A stretch of 64,000 nt of DNA from Methylosinus sp. Ce-a6 (lineage in GTDB: Bacteria; Pseudomonadota; Alphaproteobacteria; Rhizobiales; Beijerinckiaceae). The position numbers and the translations under genes were made by a program. Location: NCBI RefSeq assembly GCF_009811655.1, contig NZ_BGJX01000001.1, positions 62,001 to 126,000 on the forward strand, given 5' to 3'. The notes beneath the pieces are model-generated. The model made no database searches and had not been told where the DNA came from. It worked only from the letters and a program-made list of their open reading frames with translations. Every line of letters starts with the position of its first letter. The stretch's first letter is position 1. Shown in pieces: positions 53,040-61,438 of this stretch.

Positions 53040-55457
53040 TCATTGGGCTTTCGCTTCGACGGGCGCATAGATGAACGGGCGCCGGAACATCCCTCCCATA
53101 TGATGCGGATTATGACACCGCAGCGCGAGCGAATTCGCGCCGGAGCGAACCCAGTTCTTCAGCGACGCATCCCATTCGAAACGAAAGTCGTTGTGCCACC
53201 AGAGCGCCTGCTGCTTTCGCCTCGCGGTTTCCCTGCCGTTTACGAACAGCTCACAATCGTTGAAGAGCCCCGGAAAGTGAATATGAGGATTGGCCGCGAT
53301 CTGTTCCGCCGAAAGAGTCACATCCGTTCGATACCAGATGTCGCCGACGAAGCTCTGTCGATCCGCGGCGCGAATTCCCTGAGCCTGCACGTAGAGATCC
53401 GTACGGATCCTCTCCCATTGATCGGCTGGATAATCCTTGCGCGCGTTGAGATCATAATCTTTCGCATGAGCGCGCCAGAAGGTCAGATCGACCGGATCGC
53501 CCAGCAGCGCGGACGGGGTCGCCGAGCGCTCGGGATCGCGACGAAAGCTCCATTCGAGCGGCAACAGAACGAGCAGTCTGCCCTTTTCTCCGTTCACCAG
53601 CGCATCGAGCTCACGATATTGTCGAACCTCGCCGGACCAGAACCCGTAGCCTTTCTCGAGGCGAGTCGTAGTGAAAGATTTGCTCGCGTCGGACAGAGCG
53701 TCGCGCGCTCGCAATCCACTCTCGCCCGCGGCGACCGCCTCGCGATAATCCGCCCGCGTCGCGGCGGCCTCGACCATCGCCATGTAGGATTTCAGCGTTT
53801 CGTAGCCGAGCCGCACGAACCGCATTCGCTCCAGATAGAGCGACTCGTTGCGCGACAGGCGCCGTCCGGGCGCGCGCAAATATTCGACCGACCGTTCCGC
53901 GGCGAGCAGCGACGCGCCCAGTCGGGCGACGAGCTCGGGAGTGTAGATCGCCGGCGCGACAAAATACTCGTGCTCAGTCACGATCGTTTTCCGCCAAGCC
54001 TCGAAAATCGCGTCCCAATAGTCCCGCATCGGCTTTTCCGCCGGTCCGAAGAAGCGCGCATAGAAATCCTCGAGCAGCGAAGCGACGTTCTCGTCGGGAT
54101 TCCACATCAGCCGGCCACGCAAATAGAGGTTGGTGATCGTCGTCGCGAGCGCCATTCGACTTTCGGTCGTGAATCCGATCACGCCGGCGTCGCGATAGAT
54201 TTTCACATCGCGTTCGAACGCCTGATGCGACGGATTTGGCAGATCGCGCCACATCAGCATCGATTGATCATAGTCATAGATCGTCACACGGCCGCCCAGC
54301 AGCTTCGTCCATCGCTCGAGGATGGCCTTGTACTCCTGCTTCGGAGGCGACTGCGGATCATCCATCGCGTGGATCGGATCGATGTCGATCGGCGCCAAAG
54401 TCCCGAAAAGCGCCGGCTCCAGATCCATGTCCCGGGCCGGGGGCAAAAACATATTGGAGTAGCCCAAAAAGAGGATTTTCGATCGACTATCTGGATGTCG
54501 CTCTCGCAGGCGCGTCGCGACGCCGTTCAGCAGCTCCAGCATCGCATCGGTGACGGACGGGCCGAGATTGTACTTGTCCCAGCGCAGCGCCATCAATTCA
54601 TTGTCGCGCTGAAATGGAGAAGAATAGAGACCGTCCTCCATCGCGAGAGAAAAATCCTGGCCCTTCGCATAGAGCGCGTCGACCTGATGAGCCACCATTT
54701 CCGCCGTATCGGGATCCGAGAGCGGGACGCTGAAGGGGTTCTTCCCCAGCCCTTTCGTGTAACTTCCGAGCGCATGAGTGGCGATTTTGACGCTGTTCTT
54801 GGTGTTCATCATGTTGCGCAGCTGAAAATCCTCGAGACCCGCGCTCTCTCCCAGCCAAGCGACCCAGAAGTTCCGGATTTCGAAGGGCGGCGAATAAGCG
54901 AGACCGAGAGTCCCGATGGCGAGCTGCGCCTCCTCCGGAACGCATTCCCCGAAGGCGCCCGGCATGAACCACCGCACGCCCCATTCGCGCAGCAACTCCG
55001 CCACGGCGAAGTAATGGCTCTCGTCGTTCGCGCCAGCCAGATAGACTCTGGAGCCGTCGCGCCAGAGCGCGACGCCATCGGCCCGCATGTAGGGATTTTT
55101 CTTCACGACAGACGCCAACCGATCGGACAATTCCGGCTTTGCCGCGAGCGCGGCCTGGCCCACGAGAATGAGCGGCCGACCGCTCGCCAGAGCTCCGTCG
55201 ACCGCCTCCTGCGTTCGCGTCACCGGCAGAGCCGCGCCGGCCATCAGCTCAATGTATTTTTCGAGGTCTTCCGCAGCCTGGCGCTCGTAGCGCCCGGCCT
55301 GCGGCGAAACCACGATGATCGCGTCGCTCGCTCCATGATCCGCGACGACGAACGGCGCGCCCTCCCGATCACCCGCGACAGCCGCAAAAGACGGTTCGCA
55401 CATCGTCATCGAGGCGATGACGAGCGCCGGCGGCAATGCGGAGAGCCAGCGCGTCAT
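53040..55457 (-). CDS. Secreted DUF4838 protein (glycoside-hydrolase-like)
   Basis: An 805-residue protein with a signal peptide (MTRWLSALPPALVIASMTMC to FAA). Then comes an alpha-glucuronidase N-domain-like segment (AIIVVSPQAGRYERQAAEDLEKYIELMAG) and the DUF4838 core (VAELLREWGVRWFMPGAFGE, LRNMMNTKNSVK, GRVTIYDYDQSMLMWRDLPN, GFTTESRMALATTITNLYLRGRLMWNPDENV). A C-terminal GH2-type jelly roll follows (WYRTDVTLSAEQIAANPHIHF, CELFVNG). Activity is unknown, but a polysaccharide substrate is likely from the locus. A longer frame upstream is remnant sequence of another gene, so 55457 was chosen. Confidence 0.82.
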   Translation of the reverse strand: MTRWLSALPPALVIASMTMCEPSFAAVAGDREGAPFVVADHGASDAIIVVSPQAGRYERQAAEDLEKYIELMAGAALPVTRTQEAVDGALASGRPLILVGQAALAAKPELSDRLASVVKKNPYMRADGVALWRDGSRVYLAGANDESHYFAVAELLREWGVRWFMPGAFGECVPEEAQLAIGTLGLAYSPPFEIRNFWVAWLGESAGLEDFQLRNMMNTKNSVKIATHALGSYTKGLGKNPFSVPLSDPDTAEMVAHQVDALYAKGQDFSLAMEDGLYSSPFQRDNELMALRWDKYNLGPSVTDAMLELLNGVATRLRERHPDSRSKILFLGYSNMFLPPARDMDLEPALFGTLAPIDIDPIHAMDDPQSPPKQEYKAILERWTKLLGGRVTIYDYDQSMLMWRDLPNPSHQAFERDVKIYRDAGVIGFTTESRMALATTITNLYLRGRLMWNPDENVASLLEDFYARFFGPAEKPMRDYWDAIFEAWRKTIVTEHEYFVAPAIYTPELVARLGASLLAAERSVEYLRAPGRRLSRNESLYLERMRFVRLGYETLKSYMAMVEAAATRADYREAVAAGESGLRARDALSDASKSFTTTRLEKGYGFWSGEVRQYRELDALVNGEKGRLLVLLPLEWSFRRDPERSATPSALLGDPVDLTFWRAHAKDYDLNARKDYPADQWERIRTDLYVQAQGIRAADRQSFVGDIWYRTDVTLSAEQIAANPHIHFPGLFNDCELFVNGRETARRKQQALWWHNDFRFEWDASLKNWVRSGANSLALRCHNPHHMGGMFRRPFIYAPVEAKAQ

Positions 55458-55783
55458 TGTCGACGGCGCGCTGTTCCTATGCGCATGCAGAACTTCCAGA
55501 TTCAGATATCTCACGAGCGCATCATCCCATCCGTTAAGAATCGCCAGCAAACGACAGGGAACCGATGTTCCGCGAAACCATTCGGCGCGATGATGCAGAG
55601 GATACCGTCTTTCTTCAGCACTCTCGCCATTTCGATTGTGGTGACAAAAACGACCTCGATGTGTTCGAGCGCTTGGCCGGATATCACCACATCGAAGCTG
55701 TCACACACTCGAATCGGCGGTCGCCGAAGACATTCCGAGAAAAATGCGACGTGGTGCGACTGGCGATTCTCGTTTTCAGCGGC
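55458..55783 (-). pseudogene. 5'-truncated, frameshifted SAM-dependent methyltransferase remnant
   Basis: A minus-strand frame (55511-55783) without a good start reads FDVVISGQALEHIE, EMARVLKKDGILCIIAPNG and AEHRFPVVCWRFLTDGM, the middle of a class I methyltransferase. It then stops, but the next frame continues ALVRYLNLEVLHAH (55548-55470), which fits the same family after a one-base shift. The SAM-binding N-terminus is missing and replaced by the adjacent glycosyltransferase end. It is clearly a decayed gene caught between two live ones. Confidence 0.78.
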
Positions 55784-56912
55784 TCACGGCGATGTCGCCG
55801 AGAACACTCTCCCATGTGTCGAGCGCCTTCGACAATCCGTAGACCTCCCGAATGCGCGCCGCGCCGACCTGCGTAAGTCGTTCGACTTCCTCTGGGGTCG
55901 CCATCAGACGCGCGAGGGCGATCGCCAGCGCTTCGGCGCGTCCGTTTCTTCCATCGACGAGAACTCCGTTCACGCCATTTTCGATCAGCGTGTCAGTGCC
56001 CGGACAGTCGTCGAAGGCGACCGCCGGCGTGCCGTTGAGCAAAGCTTCCGCCGTCGCGAGCCCGAAACTCTCGTATTTCGACGGCGATACGAAAAGACGG
56101 GCCTTGCGATACTCCGCGTCGATTTCTTTGATTGCGCCCGGCAGCTCGATCCGATCGGCGAGACCGCAATCGGCGATCTGCCTTTCCAGTTCGCCGCGCA
56201 GCTCTCCCTCGCCGACGATCCTCAACGTCCAATCGGGAAAGCGCTGGGCCAGCATGGCAAAGGCCTCGATGAGGCACCTATGATCTTTTTGCGAGGACAA
56301 CCGTCCGACGGCGAGCAGCACCTTTGCTTTTGCCGCCGGGTCCGCCGTATCCGAGCCGACCACGTATCCGTCGCCGATCGGATTGGGAACGACGATCATT
56401 CGGCGCCTCAGCCAGCGCGGAAATCTCGATCTGATCCGTTCGGAAACCACTGTGATCTTGTTCGTGAGCAATGGCGTCAGCATGAGAAGCGCCCGCTGAA
56501 AGCTCCGCCCACTATAATGTTCCGTGCCTATGTGCTCGCTCGCGATCATCGGAATTCCCGAGCCGATGAGCGCCAATCCGATCGGAACGAAGGAACTGTG
56601 CATGAAAGCGACCACGACGTCCGGGCGGCGCCGCATAATTTCCCGCCGCATCGCCCAAATGCGTCTCAGAACCTCGCCGAAATTCGAGCTGCGTTCCACC
56701 GCGCCGACGCCGAGAAAAACCTGCCGCACCGATCCGGGAATCGGATAGTAGGACGGCTTCTCGGGCGGATCGCTGGTGATTACGGTGACGCGGTGCCCGC
56801 GATCGACGAGCCCAGAGGCAATGCGGGCCAACACGCGCTCCGCGCCGCCGCCTGGAATGCTCATCGCCTTTATCACGAACGCCACATGCAGGCGCGGGAC
56901 GGCCTTGTCCAT
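55776..56912 (-). CDS. Glycosyltransferase family 4 protein
   Basis: A 378-residue GT-B enzyme. The N-domain has MSIPGGGAERVLARIASGL, the usual acceptor-side Gly loop. The C-domain has LLAVGRLSSQKDH and GAIKEIDAEYRKARLFVSPSKYESFGLATAEALLNGTP, with the E-x7-E pair in ESFGLATAE. It transfers a sugar from a nucleotide sugar to a lipid-linked chain in the cytosol. The start at 56912 lies five bases from the previous gene's stop. It follows the GT at 56918 in the same unit. Confidence 0.92.
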   Translation of the reverse strand: MDKAVPRLHVAFVIKAMSIPGGGAERVLARIASGLVDRGHRVTVITSDPPEKPSYYPIPGSVRQVFLGVGAVERSSNFGEVLRRIWAMRREIMRRRPDVVVAFMHSSFVPIGLALIGSGIPMIASEHIGTEHYSGRSFQRALLMLTPLLTNKITVVSERIRSRFPRWLRRRMIVVPNPIGDGYVVGSDTADPAAKAKVLLAVGRLSSQKDHRCLIEAFAMLAQRFPDWTLRIVGEGELRGELERQIADCGLADRIELPGAIKEIDAEYRKARLFVSPSKYESFGLATAEALLNGTPAVAFDDCPGTDTLIENGVNGVLVDGRNGRAEALAIALARLMATPEEVERLTQVGAARIREVYGLSKALDTWESVLGDIAVSR

Positions 56913-56917
56913 CGGCG

Positions 56918-58015
56918 CTAACCTAGGCCCAGCGACGCGAGATGACGCGCGACAACGGCCTCGGTCGTGAACGGACGCACCGCCTCCTCGAGCTTTTCGT
57001 CTTTGGAATCGCTGTCGAGCGCCCGCAGAATCGCCTCGGCCATTGCCGGCGGCGAGCCGACCGGGACCAATTCCCCGAACTCTCCATCCTTGAGCACCTC
57101 TCGCGGGCCGGTCGGGCAATTCGTCGAAACGACGGGACAACCGCACGCCATCGCTTCGACGAGCACATTGGGCAAACCTTCGACGCGTGACGAAAGAACG
57201 AAAAGTCGCGATTTTTGGAAATATTTCATCGGATTGCTTTGAAATCCGAGGAGTTGCGCCCTATCTGTCAGTTCCAGTCGATCGATCAGAGCTTGCAGCT
57301 CGCCTCTCAGCGGACCGTCTCCCAATATCACGAGCCTCGCGAACCTCCTGTCATTGACGATTTTCATCGCTTCGATGATATCGGCGAATCTTTTTTCTGG
57401 AGCGAGCCGGCCCGCCGAGACAATGAGTGGGACCGCCTTGTCGGCGAACCAGGGATGATCCACGCTCTCTTTCTTCTTCCGATGCAGATCGTCGTCGACG
57501 ATGACATTGTAAATCGCCGAATGACGGGTCTGGCCGAAGACATTCCGATATTGTCCGACCATGTCCTCGGAGACGCATGTCAGAACATCGGCCCGTCGCC
57601 ACAGCAGGCGGCTGACATGCTTCAAGACCCATTTCTTAGAAAAAATGACGTTCGAATATGTATCGAACGGCGTAACGCGGGATGAAACACTCAATTTTGC
57701 GTGCGATCCAGCAAGAAGAGCGGCGAGCACGACTATCGCGTTCAGGTGATCCTCTGCTGAAAAGATCACATCAGGCCGTTTTTTTCGTATGAAGCGCATG
57801 ATCGGGAACAGCAGATTTACGGCCCGCGATTGGCCGAAATCGTGTATGCCTATTCCGTCGCCTCCCGGAGCTTCTATGCCTTCCGGAATACATCCGAAAG
57901 CGAAGTCGACCCGATCTCCCCTTGCGACGAAAGCCCTGGCGAGACGAAGCTGAGCGAGAGGCACACCCGACCGGCTATACCTCGCAGTAAAGAAACAAAT
58001 AGCGGTCATATTCAC
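56918..58015 (-). CDS. Glycosyltransferase family 4 protein
   Basis: A 365-residue GT-B enzyme: SRSGVPLAQLRLARAFVARGD in the N-domain, IVSAGRLAPEKRFADIIEAM and LFVLSSRVEGLPNVLVEAMACGCPVVS in the C-domain, with E-x7-E in EGLPNVLVE. It probably adds a sugar in the same pathway as its neighbours. Two start ATGs (MNM) lie together. It lies 34 bases after the gene at 58050. Confidence 0.92.
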   Translation of the reverse strand: MNMTAICFFTARYSRSGVPLAQLRLARAFVARGDRVDFAFGCIPEGIEAPGGDGIGIHDFGQSRAVNLLFPIMRFIRKKRPDVIFSAEDHLNAIVVLAALLAGSHAKLSVSSRVTPFDTYSNVIFSKKWVLKHVSRLLWRRADVLTCVSEDMVGQYRNVFGQTRHSAIYNVIVDDDLHRKKKESVDHPWFADKAVPLIVSAGRLAPEKRFADIIEAMKIVNDRRFARLVILGDGPLRGELQALIDRLELTDRAQLLGFQSNPMKYFQKSRLFVLSSRVEGLPNVLVEAMACGCPVVSTNCPTGPREVLKDGEFGELVPVGSPPAMAEAILRALDSDSKDEKLEEAVRPFTTEAVVARHLASLGLG

Positions 58016-58049
58016 ATCCCGAGAAAATTCGGCGCGCGCCGCCCACGTT

Positions 58050-59162
58050 CTATCGATCGCCTAACGCCTGCAAATGGCGCGCGCGCGCCGCCGGAAAGGA
58101 ATAACGGCTTTCATACAGCGCTCGCAATTGAGGATCGAACGCGGGCAAAGTGAGCCCACTCAGCGAATTCAAGGTCGCGACGAAGTCCTCGCTGTCCTTG
58201 CAGACCCAGCCGACGCGCGCGGCTACGTCCTCGTAGCCACTGAACGCCTGCGGCGTTCCGAGAATCTTCTTTCCGAACATCAACGCCTCCGCGACCTTCG
58301 TCTTCATTCCCGAACCGTCGAAAATCGGAGCGATGATGATATTCGCGCCCAAATACCAATGACCGAGGTCCTCCACGCTCCCGATCACTCGCACTTTGCC
58401 GCTGCGCTCGAGACGCGGCTTCATGGCGTCCATCCCGCGACCGATGATTACCGTCTCCATGCGGATATGGGGCGCGACATTGTCGACGAACCAAAGGATG
58501 CCCGCCTTATTCGCGTAGAAAGCGCTTCCTACGAACAAGAGATAGGGATCTCGTTCGAGGCTTGCTGGGACGACGGAGTCGAGAGTGGATTTCATCTTGT
58601 CTCTGACCGCCATGGGCCAGATCAATGACGCGCGCCGCCCGTAAGTGCGATAGAGCACCCGGCTGTCGGCTTCCGAGAGAGTGACGATAACGTCACTATT
58701 CTTCACCGCTTTTCGTTCGGCGACATAGTTTGCGACAAGCACGAGAAGCGCGCGCAATGTCCGGGAAGCGTAGAACGCCCCGAGGAAGAATCGCGCTTCG
58801 ACATTATGAAAGAACGTCGTGATTTTGATCGGAAGATTTTGTCGCTTCAAAGCGGATGCGACGACGCCCATGTTGGAGCCGTCGATGAAAACCTGCGTGA
58901 TCTCCTTTTCTCGCACCATCCGCACGATTGCGCGCAGAGAGACCTCGTTCACCCCGTCGATGTGGCCGCTCATCGCCGCGACGAGATCGGCCGCCGTACG
59001 CACCGGAGCAGACTCGAGCTCGACAACGAACAGATCGTCTTCGAATATCTCTTGCAGACAATCGCGGTTCAACGCCAATAGCAGTTCGCGACCGCCGTGG
59101 AGATCACCGGCGATTTTTTTTGTGACCAACAAAAGTCGCGACATGACGGAGCCTTTCATCAA
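58050..59162 (-). CDS. Glycosyltransferase (GT-B, family 4-like)
   Basis: About 370 residues. The N-domain is divergent (LLLVTKKIAGDLHGGRELLLAL), and the C-domain has YLLFVGSAFYANKAGILWFVDN and IIAPIFDGSGMKTKVAEALMFGKKILGT, where the usual first Glu of E-x7-E is replaced by a GSGMKTKVAE form seen in one GT4 subgroup. Starts at 59162, 59159 and 59144 are all possible. It belongs to the same unit; the next upstream gene ends 59 bases before it. Confidence 0.88.
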   Translation of the reverse strand: MMKGSVMSRLLLVTKKIAGDLHGGRELLLALNRDCLQEIFEDDLFVVELESAPVRTAADLVAAMSGHIDGVNEVSLRAIVRMVREKEITQVFIDGSNMGVVASALKRQNLPIKITTFFHNVEARFFLGAFYASRTLRALLVLVANYVAERKAVKNSDVIVTLSEADSRVLYRTYGRRASLIWPMAVRDKMKSTLDSVVPASLERDPYLLFVGSAFYANKAGILWFVDNVAPHIRMETVIIGRGMDAMKPRLERSGKVRVIGSVEDLGHWYLGANIIIAPIFDGSGMKTKVAEALMFGKKILGTPQAFSGYEDVAARVGWVCKDSEDFVATLNSLSGLTLPAFDPQLRALYESRYSFPAARARHLQALGDR

Positions 59163-59221
59163 TTTCTGGCGGTTCGCACCTTCTGCATGCCCGTTTCGTC
59201 GACCTATCGCTTGCCGAATCG

Positions 59222-60346
59222 CTATGCCGTCAACTCTCCGTACACCGCGATGGTCTGCGCGATCACGATACGCTCGTCGAACAGCGCAAGCGCTTTCTCT
59301 CGCGCCGCCTCGCCGAGTCGTCGCGCGAATTCGACATCGTCTTGCAGCCGCGCGATTGCTGTGGCCAGCGCCTTCGCATCGCCGATCGGCACGAGCAATC
59401 CATCGACTTCATGCGTGACCACCTCTCGGCATCCTGGCGCGTCCGTGGTGATCAGCGGCTTGGCGCACGCCGCCGCTTCTATCAAGGTTTTAGGAAGCCC
59501 TTCGCGATAGCTCGGCAGCACCACCACGTCGACGCTCGCGAGCAAATCGGGCATGTCGGCGACATGACCGAGCCATTGCACGATTCCCTCCGCCTGCCAG
59601 TCCAACAACCGTCGCTCTGGCACGGCTGCAGGATTGCCATTGTCGGGCGCGCCGACGAGCAGAAAATGTACGGATCGTTTTTCGTCCTTCAGTAACCGCG
59701 CCGCCGCGACGAATTCGGCGACGCCTTTGTCCCAGAGCATGCGCGCGGCAAGAGCGACGCGAAGCGCGCCGCCCCGAACCGGCGCCTCTTGCCGCGGCGT
59801 GAACCGCGAGCAATCCACTCCCGACCCACGAATGAGCCGAATTCGATCACCCGGAGCGATTTTCTCCCGTTCGAAGTAGTTCACATCATCGGGGTTCTGC
59901 AGGACGAGCCTCGCGCCATCGCCTCCGAGCGCGGCGCGCATCAATGCCCGCAGCGGCAATCGAAGCAACCGGGCCTTGAGCTCGTCGCTCGTGAAAACAT
60001 ACCCCATTCCGGCGATCGCGTTGACGCGCCGGGCGCCGACGAGACGAGCCGCGAGAGCTCCGTAAAGAGCGCATTTTATCGTGAACCCATGCACGAGAGC
60101 CGGCTTTTCCCTCCGCATCAGTCTCCATAGCCAAACGAGAAGCGCAAATTCGCGAAGCGGGTTGAGGCTTCCGCGCCGCATCGGCGCAGCGATCCACTCG
60201 AATCCGAGAGATATGAGCTTCGCGCCATATGGCCCCGCGGGCGACACCAAGATCACCTCATGGCCGCAGTCGCGTAGGGCAGCGGCGAGCGACTGCCTGA
60301 AATTGTACAGGTACCAGTCTGTATTGGCGAAGAGGAGGAGTTTCAA
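59222..60346 (-). CDS. Glycosyltransferase family 4 protein
   Basis: A 374-residue GT-B enzyme starting KLLLFANTDWYLYNFRQSLAAALRD, typical of the WcaL/PglA-like group. It has HGFTIKCALYGALAA, ARMLWDKGVAEFVAAARLL and SYREGLPKTLIEAAACAKPLITTD, with E-x7-E in EGLPKTLIE. The TTG start at 60346 has GGAAG seven bases upstream and overlaps the stop of the EpsG-like gene (TTGA), implying coupling; longer starts are weaker. Confidence 0.92.
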   Translation of the reverse strand: MKLLLFANTDWYLYNFRQSLAAALRDCGHEVILVSPAGPYGAKLISLGFEWIAAPMRRGSLNPLREFALLVWLWRLMRREKPALVHGFTIKCALYGALAARLVGARRVNAIAGMGYVFTSDELKARLLRLPLRALMRAALGGDGARLVLQNPDDVNYFEREKIAPGDRIRLIRGSGVDCSRFTPRQEAPVRGGALRVALAARMLWDKGVAEFVAAARLLKDEKRSVHFLLVGAPDNGNPAAVPERRLLDWQAEGIVQWLGHVADMPDLLASVDVVVLPSYREGLPKTLIEAAACAKPLITTDAPGCREVVTHEVDGLLVPIGDAKALATAIARLQDDVEFARRLGEAAREKALALFDERIVIAQTIAVYGELTA

Positions 60347-61437
60347 AGAAGAGCTTCCAAGGGGTAGAACCTGTAAGGTAGCCAATAATATGCGTGATTG
60401 GCGAAATTCAGCCAGATGAACAGCACCGCGCCATAGTAGGCGAGGATCGCGACCCGGATTCCCGACGAGGCGCCCGCGGACGAAATGTCACCTTCCGTCT
60501 CCGGCGTCACGAACGAGTCCGGCAATCGAGAAAAGACGACGAGCTGAAGAGGAAGCACATACAACGCCATGCGATCGACGACCGTGGACGCGCTCGTCAC
60601 GAGCAGAACGAACGGCAGCGCCGCGGAAATCGATGCGAGCCACCTCCAGAGCGCGGCCTCGGATTCGCGGAAATGAAAGCGCTTGCGCCAGAGCAGAAAA
60701 ATAATTGCCGGAACAGCGCCCATCAGCGCACGTATGAGCGCGCCTTCCGATTGCATCTCCGCGGCTACATAGTTCTGGTAGAGATTGTCCGCGTCTTTCT
60801 CCAACAGCGCCTTGTACATGCCGACGCCGAGAAGCGAGATCCAAGCCGCGGTCCAATATTTATTTTTCGAGGATGCGAGCGCCGCGATCGGCAAGACGAG
60901 CACCGCGGTCCTGTGAAAGGTGGCTCCGAGCGCGACCCAGATGGCGAATTTCCACATCGAGCCATCGGCGAGCGCGACCAAGCCGAGCAATATAAATCCG
61001 AGAGCGATCGCTTGACGGCTGTATCCCATAGCCACCACGATCACGAGATAGGGAACAGCCACCGCGAGCGCGAGCCAAGGCTGCGGCTGCGCCCGGCAGA
61101 AGGTCACCAATCCGAATGCGAAGATCGCGCCGCCTACGAGATTGACTCCGTACACGTCGAAATCGAAGGCGAGGCTGCACCAGTTCAGCAGTGAATAGCC
61201 AGGATCATTGGTCGAAAGCACATCGAGAAACCCCAGTCCCGCCGTGTTGTTCAGCATTTTTTCGTAAGAGCCCCAGTCGCCGCCGACTTGCTCGCGAAAG
61301 CCGATCAGGACAGTCAGCGAAAGCCAGACGAATCCCCAGGCGAGCGGGTGTCGTGTCTCCCAAATAGCCGCTCTCGTGCCGCGCATGCCCGCCGCAACAA
61401 GGGCGGGCGCGAGAAACATCAGCCAATAAGGCAACAT
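60343..61437 (-). CDS. EpsG-family polysaccharide polymerase-like membrane protein
   Basis: A 364-residue protein with about ten membrane helices. GFREQVGGDWGSYEKML and GYSRQAIALGFILLGL match the EpsG family of putative capsule or EPS polymerases, and FHRTAVLVLPI is a further hallmark. It probably polymerises repeat units at the inner membrane. It lies one base from the asnB stop and overlaps the downstream glycosyltransferase. Confidence 0.86.
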   Translation of the reverse strand: MLPYWLMFLAPALVAAGMRGTRAAIWETRHPLAWGFVWLSLTVLIGFREQVGGDWGSYEKMLNNTAGLGFLDVLSTNDPGYSLLNWCSLAFDFDVYGVNLVGGAIFAFGLVTFCRAQPQPWLALAVAVPYLVIVVAMGYSRQAIALGFILLGLVALADGSMWKFAIWVALGATFHRTAVLVLPIAALASSKNKYWTAAWISLLGVGMYKALLEKDADNLYQNYVAAEMQSEGALIRALMGAVPAIIFLLWRKRFHFRESEAALWRWLASISAALPFVLLVTSASTVVDRMALYVLPLQLVVFSRLPDSFVTPETEGDISSAGASSGIRVAILAYYGAVLFIWLNFANHAYYWLPYRFYPLEALL

Positions 61438-61438
61438 G

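Noticed and set aside
53043..56921. A 1292-codon plus-strand open frame across the polysaccharide locus.
   Set aside because: It is antisense to the DUF4838 gene, methyltransferase remnant and a glycosyltransferase, all of which have clear motifs. The composition (Arg, His, Asp-rich) is typical of a GC-driven shadow.
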